From a virus: DNA of 64,000 bases. Positions within the stretch are counted from its first letter, which is position 1. Each line of letters begins with the position of its first letter. The notes beneath the pieces were generated by a model, which searched no databases, was not told the origin of the DNA, and worked only from the letters and a program-made list of their open reading frames with translations. Shown here one piece after another: positions 6,876 through 16,800 of the stretch. Location: the IMG/VR virus record IMGVR_UViG_3300010413_000039, positions 1 through 64,000 of that record; one strand, written 5' to 3'. Both the position numbers and the translations under genes were made by a program.

Positions 6876-7116
6876 TTGTGGAAGTACCCTAGGAATGGTT
6901 GTAGGTGGGGAATTAGAACCATTTAATGGGAACAAGATCAGAACACGTGGGGCTAATTTAGAAATAATCTGTTCTGGATGTAATTATACAAAAGTTTGGT
7001 ATACAAATGACGCTGTAACTAAAGCAGTAAACCAGTTAATTTCTGTTATATCTGCAGAGGCGGCTAAAAGTATGATACGTCAGATAGGAAAAGCAAAGCG
7101 TGAAATGAATATATAA
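6841..7116 (+). CDS. Zinc-ribbon protein (91 aa)
   Basis: The first residues include CPDC and, 34 residues on, CSGC, a classic four-cysteine zinc ribbon. A helical C-terminus follows (AVNQLISVISAEAAKSMIRQ). Start at ATG 6841 (or 6838) because GGGGAGG lies just upstream. The frame overlaps the previous gene by 35 bases. Its position between portal and protease suggests a morphogenesis accessory or a small nucleic-acid-binding protein. Confidence 0.65.
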   Translation: MVNQEVEWRCPDCGSTLGMVVGGELEPFNGNKIRTRGANLEIICSGCNYTKVWYTNDAVTKAVNQLISVISAEAAKSMIRQIGKAKREMNI

Positions 7117-7164
7117 TTGTTTACATTTGCCTAGCAATTATAATTGGAGTATGTGAGGTATATT

Positions 7165-7443
7165 ATGGTAGCAACTGTTACAAATGTTAGTGTTAGGAGA
7201 CAGGTTTCTGGTGCGATAGAAACCCCAATAGATGGTTATATTGACGATGCATCTAATAAAATTTTATATGAAAAATGGGACGATAGGCGTTTAGGTGAAT
7301 CAATAAAGTATCGTGGTGGTGAAGTCGGGATTACTGCAGAACTTATTCTTGGTGCACCAGAAGATGCTTTAAGAGATATCTACGGAGACGAATTTGCTGT
7401 TGTACTGCTTGATATCTCACGTGGAGTCGCATCATCCTATTAG
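7165..7443 (+). CDS. Head-region protein of unknown function (92 aa)
   Basis: ATG 7165 has GTGAGG seven bases upstream; an in-frame TTG further up has no binding site. The protein (MVATVTNVSVRRQVSGAIET...) is beta-rich. It lies between the zinc-ribbon gene and the prohead protease. No domain recognised; a small capsid-assembly accessory is plausible from position only. Confidence 0.6.
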   Translation: MVATVTNVSVRRQVSGAIETPIDGYIDDASNKILYEKWDDRRLGESIKYRGGEVGITAELILGAPEDALRDIYGDEFAVVLLDISRGVASSY

Positions 7444-7451
7444 GAGAAAGT

Positions 7452-8801
7452 ATGGAAACACGTGCTAAGTTTTTTCACATGAAACTAAATGATACCAATA
7501 GGGAGAAAAGCCCTGATGGTAAACGTCTTAGTGTTCGTGGTTATTTTACATCAGATCAGAAAGATGCTGTTGGTGATGTTATTACAAAAGAGGCTACAAT
7601 GAAAGCCATACCAGACTACAGGCAGTGGGGCAATATTAGATATATGCACCAACCTAAACCAGTCGGTGTTGTAAGAGCAATAGGCGAGGATGATGGTCTG
7701 GAATGGAATGAAGTAGCATTTGATATTACAAAACCAGATGTAATAGAGGATGTTGAGAACGGTCTTTTGAAGGCACTAAGCGTTGGAATCTTAGTTGATT
7801 TCAAAGATATTGATCAACTTCAGGATGGGGGCTGGATTATAAATGGATATAAACTTGCCGAGATTTCGCTGGTTGACCATCCTGCAAATTACGATGCAAG
7901 ACTTAAAACAATGACTGGTGAAGATGCGCTCTCTTATGTTAAGAGTTTGTATGGATCATCAAGGAACGTTATTGTAGAAACAAAATCTGAGGAAACACAA
8001 CCTGTAAAAGAAGAAAAGTCATCACCTTGTAGAGAGGAAAATGAATCTAAAGAAGATTGTGTTTCTAGAAAGATACCAGAGTTAATTGACGAAGGCATGG
8101 ATCAGGATCAGGCAGTTGCGGTTGCAAATGAAATGTGCTCTGAGGCGTGCGAACAAAAATCTATTATGGAGGATAAACCTATGGATCAGGAAGAAAAGGT
8201 ATTAGAAGAGGTTGTTCCAGTAGAAGATGTTGCTGATGAAGAGTTAGTTGAAACAATCACAACTGATGAAACTTCTGCTGAAAAAGCCATCGAGCCTGAT
8301 GTTGAAGATACGGTTGTTATCCAAGAGGAAACTCTTGAAGATGTAAATACCGTAGAAGAGACTGAAAAGGAACTTGATGGCGAAGTCAATAGTCAGGCTG
8401 ATGAAATTAAAGAAGAGCCTGTTGTAGAAGAGAAGGATATCACTTCTGCAGAAGAAACTATTGTAGAAGATGAGTTTCCAGAGTGGGTAAAATCACTTAC
8501 TGAGACTATTTCAAGGCTATCTGAGGAAATCTCAGAGATGAAAGGTGCAATTTCTGACTTGGAAAATAGACTTCAAGAGGCTGACACAGAGGCTGAGATC
8601 ACGCAAGATGTTAGCGAAGTTGATGAAGAGTTAGATAAAGGACTGATTGTCGGTGAGAACGTTGCAGTAGAGCCAGATGTCCAGAAAGGGGCTATGCCTG
8701 AAACGGAAATTATCGAGCCAAAGACTGATTTGGGGAATGAAGTGCCCGTAACAAAGGTGACTCTCCGTGATGTCTTGAAAGCAAGATTTAATGTAGAATA
8801 A
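7452..8801 (+). CDS. HK97-type prohead protease fused to an acidic scaffold domain
   Basis: Residues 1-170 match the herpesvirus-assemblin-like prohead protease: RGYFTSDQKDAVGD, His66 in RYMHQPKPVGVV, Ser110 in LKALSVGIL, and AEISLVDHPANYDA. Residues 180-449 are very rich in Glu and Val, with coiled-coil character (SRLSEEISEMKGAISDLENR near 350-375), as expected of a scaffold (delta) domain. One polypeptide thus supplies scaffolding and maturation cleavage. It lies directly before the capsid gene, as in HK97-like phages that fuse the two functions. RBS TAGGAGAAAGT precedes the ATG. Confidence 0.85.
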   Translation: METRAKFFHMKLNDTNREKSPDGKRLSVRGYFTSDQKDAVGDVITKEATMKAIPDYRQWGNIRYMHQPKPVGVVRAIGEDDGLEWNEVAFDITKPDVIEDVENGLLKALSVGILVDFKDIDQLQDGGWIINGYKLAEISLVDHPANYDARLKTMTGEDALSYVKSLYGSSRNVIVETKSEETQPVKEEKSSPCREENESKEDCVSRKIPELIDEGMDQDQAVAVANEMCSEACEQKSIMEDKPMDQEEKVLEEVVPVEDVADEELVETITTDETSAEKAIEPDVEDTVVIQEETLEDVNTVEETEKELDGEVNSQADEIKEEPVVEEKDITSAEETIVEDEFPEWVKSLTETISRLSEEISEMKGAISDLENRLQEADTEAEITQDVSEVDEELDKGLIVGENVAVEPDVQKGAMPETEIIEPKTDLGNEVPVTKVTLRDVLKARFNVE

Positions 8802-8826
8802 TATTTAAAAGGGGGGTATAACAATT

Positions 8827-10128
8827 ATGCCTAGCGAACTAAAGAAAGCACTGTTGACATCTGTATCTGGTTCAGCGTTGATTCCAGAAGATTTAGACAG
8901 CGTATTACATGATGAATTACTAAAGATTCAACCTCTGGTTGAAATCCTTGACGTGATTCAGGCAGAAGGTAAAACACACGAATACAACGTGCGTTCATCT
9001 CACCCACAGGGTTGGTTTGAGGGTGAAACTACTCCTATGGCACAGCAATCTGGTACGTACACACGTGCCACAGTTCAGTTGAAGATCGCCCGTATTTGGG
9101 GTGGTGTAACTGGATTTGGTCAGGCTGTTACTGAGGCTTACATTGACGCTCTTGAAACTGAAATCATGGGTGCTGTTGAAGGTATGGCTGATGTATTTGA
9201 ATACGGTCTGATGTGGGGCATTGCAGATGATATTGGATTTACGGGAGATGCTTATCAGTATTCTGGCGTAATTCCACGTCTTCTAAAATATGCACCAACT
9301 AACGTTGTTGATGCTGGTGGAAATAAAATTGAATTGTCTGATCTTGACTCTGCTATTGCCAAGACAACTTATCGTAGAACACGTCAAGACCCACGTCTGT
9401 GGCTGATGGGTGTTCAAATGAAACAGGTTGTTGATGGTCTGCAGACAAAAGTACAGATTCCATTAACACAGGTTGAACTAGCTGATGGTAAGATTGCTAT
9501 GTCAGCTTATGACTACATTCCGATTTGGGAAAGTGACTACATTGTGCCACAGAGCACAAGCACATCACCTACCCTTGCTGATGCTATTGCGGCTGGTGGT
9601 TCTCTTGCAGATGGTGATTATGATTACAAAATCTCATCTGTAACTATGTATGGTGAGCAGGTTGTTTCTGCCGCATCTGGTGGTGTAACTGCTGGATCAG
9701 GAAATAACAAAACTAACCTTACTTGGACTGCAGATACTAACGCTAAATCATATATGATTTGGAGACAGGATGGTGGTACAGGTGATTTTACATTACTTGA
9801 CATTATCCCTGCAAAAACATATGACAGTGCTGGTACAGTAAACGGTGTGGTAGAGGCTTATACTGATGATGGAACTAAAACCAAAATTGCAGTGAAACCT
9901 CTTGCGGCTGGCGAACAGAATATTCTGTTGCTTAACTACAATCCTGCACGTGGTTCTGCCTTTGTTGGTATGGTTGACGATATGGGACAGCAAACTGGTA
10001 AACTTTTGTCTTACGTGGAACTAGCACGTACAAAAGACAGCTATGATTTCTTCCTAAAGTCTTACCATGCACTACGTTTGGTACATCCAAATCTCGTAAG
10101 TCTGATCAGACACGCCAAATTAGCGTAA
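8827..10128 (+). CDS. Major capsid protein with inserted Ig/FN3-like domain
   Basis: The 433-residue protein follows the protease-scaffold gene and has strong, G/C-biased codon use typical of a highly expressed gene. It has HK97-fold character: a long N-terminal region, an E-loop-like segment (HPQGWFEGETTPMAQQSGT) and a P-domain. Residues about 240-370 form a separate module (DGDYDYKISSVTMYGEQVVS..., NLTWTADTNAKSYMIWRQDG) resembling a fibronectin/Ig-like surface domain inserted into the A-domain. RBS AAAGGGGGG lies upstream. The terminator at 10173 closes the transcript. Confidence 0.82.
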   Translation: MPSELKKALLTSVSGSALIPEDLDSVLHDELLKIQPLVEILDVIQAEGKTHEYNVRSSHPQGWFEGETTPMAQQSGTYTRATVQLKIARIWGGVTGFGQAVTEAYIDALETEIMGAVEGMADVFEYGLMWGIADDIGFTGDAYQYSGVIPRLLKYAPTNVVDAGGNKIELSDLDSAIAKTTYRRTRQDPRLWLMGVQMKQVVDGLQTKVQIPLTQVELADGKIAMSAYDYIPIWESDYIVPQSTSTSPTLADAIAAGGSLADGDYDYKISSVTMYGEQVVSAASGGVTAGSGNNKTNLTWTADTNAKSYMIWRQDGGTGDFTLLDIIPAKTYDSAGTVNGVVEAYTDDGTKTKIAVKPLAAGEQNILLLNYNPARGSAFVGMVDDMGQQTGKLLSYVELARTKDSYDFFLKSYHALRLVHPNLVSLIRHAKLA

Positions 10129-10172
10129 TCTGAGTAGTTTTACACAATTTAATCTTCCTCCTGTACACTTAC

Positions 10173-10211
10173 CGACAGGCTACCTCTTTCGGGGCTAGCC
10201 TGTCGTTTTTT
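10173..10211 (+). terminator. Rho-independent terminator after the capsid gene
   Basis: CGACAGGCTA (10173-10182) pairs with TAGCCTGTCG (10196-10205), followed by six T. It separates the head operon from the connector/tail operon. Confidence 0.92.
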
Positions 10212-10221
10212 ATTACAATAC

Positions 10222-10236
10222 AATTGTAGAATATAG
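10222..10236 (+). promoter_or_regulatory. Candidate late-promoter motif, second copy
   Basis: AATTGTAGAATATAG differs at two positions from the copy at 4762-4776. It lies directly after a terminator and before the connector gene, where a promoter is expected. Confidence 0.35.
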
Positions 10237-10240
10237 TTTT

Positions 10241-10256
10241 AGTACACATTTGTACT
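10241..10256 (+). promoter_or_regulatory. Palindromic operator candidate AGTACA-N4-TGTACT
   Basis: AGTACACATTTGTACT has perfect 6-bp arms and lies between the putative late promoter and the ribosome binding site. The same palindrome recurs at 44828, 54168, 58574 and, with one change, 63019, always in intergenic DNA. Confidence 0.45.
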
Positions 10257-10269
10257 CAGGAGTATAATT

Positions 10270-10830
10270 ATGGCATGGGAACTTTGCACAAAAGATGATG
10301 TAATGGCTATGACATCCGTTCCAGAGGATGAACTTAGGGACATGTGGTCAGATATTTCTGAGCAAATGATCAGGGATTATATAGGAACGCCTAACTTAGG
10401 TACATCTTTGGTAATAACTGGTGAGATACATAATGGTGATGGGACACCAATACTAATTGTTAAGCAACCTGTTATAACATCCGTGTCTGCAGTTCGTATA
10501 AGTGATGGGACTTTGACAGCAACGGATTATGAGGTTTTTCCGAATTATGTTGAACTATCATCTGGTGTATTTCCTGTTGGAATTCATAATGTAGAGATTG
10601 ATTATACATCTGGTGGTTCTGTGTCTGCAAGAGTTAGACTTACTGCTACACTTATGGTGATAGCGTGCCTTAATTATCGTAGGAGAAGAGGTGCAGATAC
10701 AAGTTCAAAGTTTGCTATTCCAGATACAAACACAGGTGAAGAGACCGCTAACATGAATATTGGTTTAGTTTCCCATCTTGATATGATAATGAAACAATCT
10801 TTACAAAGACAGGTGATGAGCTTTGGGTAA
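10270..10830 (+). CDS. Head-tail connector (gp6-like)
   Basis: The 186-residue protein begins with a helical region (DDVMAMTSVPEDELRDMWSDISEQMIRDYIG), like gp6/Gp15-type adaptors. A beta-region (QPVITSVSAVRISDGTLTATDY) and a C-terminal helix (LTATLMVIACLNYRRRRG) follow. By position, just after the capsid gene, and by layout it is the adaptor ring under the portal. RBS CAGGAG precedes the ATG. It overlaps the next gene by 8 bases. Confidence 0.65.
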   Translation: MAWELCTKDDVMAMTSVPEDELRDMWSDISEQMIRDYIGTPNLGTSLVITGEIHNGDGTPILIVKQPVITSVSAVRISDGTLTATDYEVFPNYVELSSGVFPVGIHNVEIDYTSGGSVSARVRLTATLMVIACLNYRRRRGADTSSKFAIPDTNTGEETANMNIGLVSHLDMIMKQSLQRQVMSFG

Positions 10831-11617
10831 CATTATAAAGATAAGACTTCTACCGACTGCAAGTGCGCTTGCAAACTCGTTAAAAAATGCTGATGATGTT
10901 GCTGACGATCTAACATCCACTGCAGGTAAAGAAGTTGCAAACAGACTTAAAGAGCTATTAAGAGCACCACTTGCCAAACACCCTGCTGGAATAGGTGCTA
11001 GTGGTAAGTCTTATTCATCAGTTCGTTATAGGAAAGGAAGTACATCTAAAGGACGTGCTGAGTATATTATATATGAAGATGGTTCTGGTGCTAACGAAAA
11101 AATAAGGAAAGGGATCAAGCCAGGCGAACAGGGATCAATAGCAAGTCTTAGGGAGTGGGCGATATCAAAGAGACTTTCACTAGTACACCCTGATAATTTC
11201 AAGACAGGTTCTGGAACTTCAACTGGTACTCAAAGGGAGTTGTTAAGCAGTGGCAGGGATAGTAAACCTGTTAGTTATATCAGCCCTAGTCAGAAACGTA
11301 GGATAAGACCATATAAAAGAGATGAGGATAAATTTACTGCGGCTATCTCAGCAATTTATCGTGCATTAGATAGAGAAGGAACTAATAGAGAACCAAATCC
11401 ACCAGTTATGGGGGCTAATTGGTGGAGATATTATCCAGAGGGGCAAGGTAGATTTGATTATGTTGCCTATGTTATTAGGACAAAACAACCAGAAATAAGG
11501 TCTATGATAAGTGATGCATCTAGAGATGTAAAATCTGGAATTATTAATTATGTTTTGAGTGGTAGAAAATCTGGTGGAATGAGTATGCCTATTACAATAA
11601 ATAGGTATAAGGGGTAA
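10823..11617 (+). CDS. Probable neck / tail-completion protein (gp10-like)
   Basis: A 264-residue basic protein with TTG start (GGTGATGAG upstream). N-terminal helices (SALANSLKNADDVADDLTSTAGKEVANRLKELL) recall HK97 gp10-like proteins. A basic, glycine/serine-rich middle follows (RYRKGSTSKGRAEYIIYEDG). Position between connector and tail terminator supports a neck role. Longer than the usual gp10 (about 120-150 aa), so the assignment is tentative. Confidence 0.5.
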   Translation: MGNIIKIRLLPTASALANSLKNADDVADDLTSTAGKEVANRLKELLRAPLAKHPAGIGASGKSYSSVRYRKGSTSKGRAEYIIYEDGSGANEKIRKGIKPGEQGSIASLREWAISKRLSLVHPDNFKTGSGTSTGTQRELLSSGRDSKPVSYISPSQKRRIRPYKRDEDKFTAAISAIYRALDREGTNREPNPPVMGANWWRYYPEGQGRFDYVAYVIRTKQPEIRSMISDASRDVKSGIINYVLSGRKSGGMSMPITINRYKG

Positions 11618-11619
11618 TT

Positions 11620-12078
11620 ATGGGACAAGCAGTAGGATTTACAGCATGTTATGATGCAATTATAGACAGGTTCAAAACATTCTTTCTTGGGACTATAAGA
11701 CCAGATGCTGTAGGAAAAGCACTGTTTGATGTCACTGACTATATCTATAGGAATGAACTAGAGTACGGTTTATGGGTAGAGTTTGCTACAGGAGAGCAGG
11801 AGGTACTTCCACCATTCAGAAAACATATGTGGATATGGACATTGGATGGTGCTTTGTTGATACGTTATACTGGTGATGATACCTCAATGGAAGAAAGACT
11901 TAGTGAGATGGTTGATAAGTTGTTTTATACATTTGCAACACCTAACCATGCTATTGATGACATCACGCCATATGTAAAAATTCCTTGGATAGGGAAACCA
12001 GAGGCTGTCTCTGTTGAAGATACACCTTTTTATTTCCTGCCTTTTATTATAAAAATTATAGATGATCGTGGAGGATAA
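11620..12078 (+). CDS. Probable tail terminator protein
   Basis: A 152-residue alpha/beta protein (AIIDRFKTFFLGTIRPDAVG..., EQEVLPPFRKHMWIWTLDGALLIRYTGDDTSMEERLSEMVDKLF). Size, order and alternation of helix and strand fit tail-terminator proteins that cap the tail tube. RBS AAGGGGTAATT lies upstream. No motif is specific enough for a firm call. Confidence 0.5.
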   Translation: MGQAVGFTACYDAIIDRFKTFFLGTIRPDAVGKALFDVTDYIYRNELEYGLWVEFATGEQEVLPPFRKHMWIWTLDGALLIRYTGDDTSMEERLSEMVDKLFYTFATPNHAIDDITPYVKIPWIGKPEAVSVEDTPFYFLPFIIKIIDDRGG

Positions 12079-12082
12079 TCTA

Positions 12083-12502
12083 ATGACAGAATTTGATGAA
12101 TTTGAACCAATTGAAGTAGCAGTAGAAGTTGAACCAGAACCAGTTATGGTTGAAGAGAAAGAAGAAACCGTGAAACTCCCAAAGGTTTTCACAGAGCCAC
12201 CAGAAAGGATTGGTAATCCTAGAAGTCCTTTCAAGAACTATCTGATCCTAGATTATGATAGGGTTGTTAGATTTGCTAGGAATGCCAACGAAAGAGTTAG
12301 GGGAAAGATGCATTATGCTGTTATCACGGAAGATGCGAATGATTATCCTAATTCATCTGACACAATCTTATGGTGGGCGTGTCAATCTCTAAAAAGCGGT
12401 GGTACTCTGTACGTTCTTGATAATTATGTTGATCATGAGTTCCTATCTGGTTGGGAAAAAGGACGTAAAAAAGAGGGGTACGTATCATATATCAAACCGT
12501 AG
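12083..12502 (+). CDS. Protein of unknown function with acidic N-terminus (139 aa)
   Basis: ATG 12083 follows GTGGAGG at a good distance. The first 40 residues are acidic and disordered (EFDEFEPIEVAVEVEPEPVM). The remainder looks folded (YLILDYDRVVRFARNANERVRGKMHYAV). It sits between the tail terminator and the tail tube genes. No family recognised. Confidence 0.6.
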   Translation: MTEFDEFEPIEVAVEVEPEPVMVEEKEETVKLPKVFTEPPERIGNPRSPFKNYLILDYDRVVRFARNANERVRGKMHYAVITEDANDYPNSSDTILWWACQSLKSGGTLYVLDNYVDHEFLSGWEKGRKKEGYVSYIKP

Positions 12503-12558
12503 CGTTTGAAGTAACTGAACAGGTGGAAGTTTTTACCTTTTATGGAGGATAACATATT

Positions 12559-12975
12559 ATGGCGGCTATCGTAGGAATTGATGCAAAAGTTGAATGGAGT
12601 ACGGATGATGTTACTTACACTGCCTTTACAGAGCGTAATGAATTTAGCATCACCATCAACGTTGATATTGCCGAGCATCGTGTTTTTGTAGCAAGTCTGG
12701 CGGATGCGTGGGTTGGAAAAGCACGTACATGGATGAACTGGAACGGGTCATTAAGTGGATATTATGATGATGCAAATGATGATATCTACGATACAGTAGT
12801 AGCTGGTGAGGCTGTTTATATTAAGTTTTATGACAGCTATGATCGTGCACCTACTAAGTATTGGAAGGGACAGGTGATCCTGACTTCCGTTGATCGTTCT
12901 ACAGGAACAGAAGACTTTGCAACATTGAACGTAGACTTTGAAGGTCTTGGCGAATTAACAAGAGTTACTTCATAA
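12559..12975 (+). CDS. Major tail tube protein
   Basis: A 138-residue beta-rich protein with features of siphophage tail tube subunits: ITINVDIAEHRVF, the WNGSLSGYYDDANDDIYD segment, and a C-terminal GQVILTSVDRSTGTED strand pair. Order (before chaperones and tape measure) and capsid-like codon use support it. RBS TGGAGGATAAC. The hairpin downstream may stabilise or attenuate its message. Confidence 0.75.
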   Translation: MAAIVGIDAKVEWSTDDVTYTAFTERNEFSITINVDIAEHRVFVASLADAWVGKARTWMNWNGSLSGYYDDANDDIYDTVVAGEAVYIKFYDSYDRAPTKYWKGQVILTSVDRSTGTEDFATLNVDFEGLGELTRVTS

Positions 12976-13001
12976 TTACTAAAAGTAATTATCAGTTAAA
13001 C

Positions 13002-13038
13002 ACCTAACACCTGATGACTTAGTTATTGGGTGTTAGGT
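13002..13038 (+). terminator. Hairpin after the tail tube gene (attenuator-like)
   Basis: ACCTAACACC (13002-13011) pairs with GGTGTTAGGT (13029-13038). There is no run of T, so it may reduce rather than stop transcription into the chaperone gene, or protect the 3' end of the abundant tube message. Confidence 0.55.
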
Positions 13039-13063
13039 CACATATATTTTTGGAGTGTGAGAC

Positions 13064-13513
13064 ATGACAGAAGAGGTTGTTGCAGTGGAAGAAAAGAAAA
13101 ATGTAATCGTTGTTGGTGATTCTGAATATCCCCTAATTAAAAGAGGAAGAGCACAGGCTGACCAAGTTGCCGGTATTGCACGCTGGATTAAATTGTATGG
13201 TCTTCCAGCGGCACAGGAAGTTGGAACTGCTGATATGGCTAACGGTATGCAGTTCCTGCTAAATATTGTTGGTGGTTTAAGCAGTGATGCTCTTATTGAT
13301 CTGTTCATTATTATCTCTGGTTGTACATATTCTGAGGCTGAGGAGAATTTTGATATTGCTCAGTTAATTGATATTGCAGTACAAACATATGAGGGTCAAC
13401 CATCATTCAAGAAAGTTATTGACCGTTTTTTACCAGGGTTAGCATCAACAGAGCCTACGGAGAACTCAAAGGAAGAATCTTCCATGACATCAGAAGAGCC
13501 TACGGATGGTTAG
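13064..13513 (+). CDS. Tail assembly chaperone, short (G) product
   Basis: A 149-residue protein between the tube and tape-measure genes, the usual place of the lambda G/T pair. The helical core (ADQVAGIARWIKLYGLPAAQEV..., LSSDALIDLFIIISGC) and the acidic tail fit the family, which binds tape measure during tail assembly. A slippery TTTTTTA at 13426-13432 in the zero frame would direct part of translation into the T frame. Confidence 0.75.
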   Translation: MTEEVVAVEEKKNVIVVGDSEYPLIKRGRAQADQVAGIARWIKLYGLPAAQEVGTADMANGMQFLLNIVGGLSSDALIDLFIIISGCTYSEAEENFDIAQLIDIAVQTYEGQPSFKKVIDRFLPGLASTEPTENSKEESSMTSEEPTDG

Positions 13514-13860
13514 ATGATCAAATAATAGACCATGTTGAAGAGTATGGTCTTGAATGGTTATGGGAAACTTGGAAATTAATAAGAGAAGATAAAGCAGAAT
13601 TTTTCAGTATGCTCTTCTCTATCGTCCCATTAGCACAAACACCTTGGGACAAAAGACATGCAAGTTCGCAAAGAAACCACTCTGGAAGAGTGCAGAAAGC
13701 AATAGAAAGCATAGCACCTTGGCAGTACAGTGGTCGTGCTCGTAGCAAGCTGGCACATCTACGAGATAAGGTGAAACCTGGAGAAGTAGTCGTAATGCTG
13801 GATGCAGGAGATCAAGCAAACCTTAGCCTATATGAAGATGCTAAGATTATGAGGGAGTAA
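13426..13860 (+). CDS. Tail assembly chaperone T extension, made by -1 frameshift
   Basis: The frame that is -1 to the G gene is open from 13424 to the stop at 13860 and has no ATG with a binding site near its beginning. The canonical heptamer T TTT TTA at 13426-13432 lies exactly in the overlap. After slippage the product continues with GELKGRIFHDIRRAYGWLDD and then a conserved-looking helical region (HVEEYGLEWLWETWKLIRED). This gives a GT fusion of about 265 residues. The tape-measure ATG starts 6 bases after its stop. Confidence 0.75.
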   Translation, partial: FFTRVSINRAYGELKGRIFHDIRRAYGWLDDQIIDHVEEYGLEWLWETWKLIREDKAEFFSMLFSIVPLAQTPWDKRHASSQRNHSGRVQKAIESIAPWQYSGRARSKLAHLRDKVKPGEVVVMLDAGDQANLSLYEDAKIMRE

Positions 13861-13865
13861 CCTTA

Positions 13866-16800
13866 ATGGCTGAACAGGAAATCTTTAGAATTGAAGGTGA
13901 TGCTAGTGATGCTATACAAGCATTAGAGCAACTTGCAAGTGCCTTAGAAAACTTACCTGCTATTGTACAGAAAATATCTAAGTCTATATCTTCTATGGGA
14001 ACTAGTGTTGATAAGTCCCTTAAAAAGATAGAGACACGTATTGATTCCCTTAATGCAAAATTAGAAACAAACCAACAGAAGTTTAAGGAAACTGGTGCAT
14101 CTATTACAAGTATAAGCAGACGTGCCAATACCCTGAATACTAAAATGGAAACTCAGGGTAAAATATATTCTGATGTACATAAATCTGTAGGTAGTGTTAA
14201 TACAGCATCAAAACAATTAAATACCAGTCTTTCAAATGTTTCAAAATCTATGGAAAAGGTTGGTTCTAGTGCACAAGCATCTACATCTACAGCATCAACT
14301 GGTCTTAAGAAAGTAAATACACAGGCACAGGCGGTAGCATCAACTCTTTCAGCAAAACCATCAACTGCAGGCGGTGCTAGTATTGGGGGCACAAGTGTTG
14401 CTGGAATTACCAAATTTTCTAAATCACTAAGTACATTAGGAACTATTACTACTGGTGTTGTGGCTGGATTCAAGGTTGTTGGTGGGGCTGTACAACAAGC
14501 ATTCAAAGGTGCTGGTTCTTTAATACAAGGTTTTGGTAGGGGTCTAATGACCATACATAATACAACCATGACACTTGTTAATTCTGTACGTATGCTTGCT
14601 CAGGGTATAACAAACGCTGGTAGAGCCATGATGTTTTTTGTGTCTCTTCCATTAATTGGTTTCCTAACAAAGGCAACAACAACAGCCATTGATTTTGAAG
14701 ATGCTTTAGTACGTACAGGTAAAACAACCAATCTTTGGTGGGGTAGTGGTCTAGATGAACTAAAAAGCGGACTTAGGGAACTTGCTAAATATACATCTAC
14801 GTCACATACAGAACTTGCTGTTATGGCAGAGCAAGTTGGTCAGTTAGGTGTTCGTGGTGTTGATAATATATTGAATCTGGTAGATTTGTTCAATACCATG
14901 ACAATAACAACTGATTTATCAGCAGATTCTGTTGCTAAGAGTATGGGTAAGATTGGTAATGCCTTTGGGTATAATCTGAGTTCTGCTGGTGGTGTTAGAA
15001 ACTTAACTGCTCTCGCAACAACGATCAACAGGCTAGAAAATGAGACAGCGGCTAGTGCTGATGAAATCGTTACATCTATGTTGAAGTGGGCACAAATGGC
15101 AAGCCAAATGAAGATATCAGCGGCTGAGGCGGCAGGTTTATCTGCAAGCATGATTGCTTTGGGTATGTCTGAGGAAGAGTCTGGTACTGCCTTAAAGAAT
15201 GCATCTTTGTACATGGCGGCTAAAATTGATAAATTACAAAGTGCCCTTAGATTACAAGAGAAATACAACACAATAGAAAAAACAAGACAGCAGTTAGACA
15301 GAGATCAGGTGGGGGTATTTCTTGATCTTGCAGAGGCGGCTAAAGAGTATGGTTCTAACTCAGAGGCTATGACTACGCTTATAGAAATCGGTAATTTGCG
15401 TGGTGGTAGGGCACTTATGGCTATGGCAACAAATGTTAACTTTGTAAGGGAGAACTTACAAAGAGCAAATAGTGAGTGGGAACACGGTAACTCATTATTT
15501 GAAGAATATGAAAAAGCCATGACATCAACAAAGAATCAGTTAGGTGTTCTAAAAAATAATATTAGTGATGTCGGGATAACTCTTGGAGAAACATTACTTC
15601 CTCAAATAAATAAACTTGTAAGTGTTTTAATACCCGCAGTACAGGAATTTAATAAATGGTTTGAAAGTCTGGATTCAAAGACAAAACTATTGGCTGTTGG
15701 TATAGCACTATTAATTATAGTTATCGGCCCATTGTTGTTCTTTTTTGGTCAAATCATACATGCTGTATCACTTATAGCATGGGGTTTTGGTACATTAATT
15801 GGTTTAGTTCCTAAACTTATAATGGGGATTGGCAGTCTCATTATGACAATAGCTGGTCTTGGTAAATTTGCACTCCTAATTCCTGTTGGAATCGTAGGCG
15901 GTATATTACTCCTAATGAAGTTTTTGGGAAAGACTGGTGCGGATATAGCAAAAGTATTTACAGACATAGCAAGTAAGGCTACTCAGTGGGGAAATAACCT
16001 AGCAAGGAACTTTGGTCAGGGATTCCTTGCTGGTGCTGTTAAATTTATTGCAACAGCGATAGCAACGGTTGCTAGAATGATTGCTGGATTCTTTGAATCA
16101 CACTCTCCTCCTAAAGAAGGCCCACTAAAAGGAATAAATAAGTGGGGAACTGCATTAATGGAAACCTACCTAAAAGGTTTTGAGCTTGCAGATTTTGGCA
16201 TACTAAAAGATATCTCTGGATATATAGAAAAAATATTAACTATGGGCAAAGAGGGTATGCCTCTTGCAGAGTCCCTTGGAAACTTAGCAAAGGCAAGAGT
16301 TATAATTTCACAAGTTGTTGATAGATTTAATAAGACTGGTCAAATTGCTTATGATCTTCTTGATAAAATGGTTAAGGGTACTGGAAAATACGGAAGTAAG
16401 TTAAAGGACTTACTTGTAACCCAACTACAGTATAAAAAAGTACAGCAAGAATTAGCCAATATAGAAAATAGAAGAAAAGAAATTGATCAGGAATTTAGGG
16501 ATTCAATAAAAAGAATATCACAGGCTGGTGATGTTGGGTATAAGGTATCAGAAATAAGAAAGGCGAAAAGAGCACGTGATGATGAATTACGCTCATTAAA
16601 GATGAGAGAGGAGATGCTTGAACGTCAGGAAGAGTACCTTAAAGAGCAAGTAGAACTTCAAAAAGCTATGCTAGATGCTCTTCTTGATCAAGAAGATATA
16701 TTCCAAAGAATTGCTGATATTATAAAGAGTTTGGGAGAAAGTCAAGGCGGTGGTGGTGATCTAGGTGGTGTTGCATTTCCTGATCCTGATGAGATGAGTG

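Noticed and set aside
6841-7116. Com-like translational activator paired with the Mom-like gene
   Set aside because: It is a small zinc ribbon, but it is far from the DUF4338/Mom-like gene, lies in the head operon and lacks the compact Com pattern.
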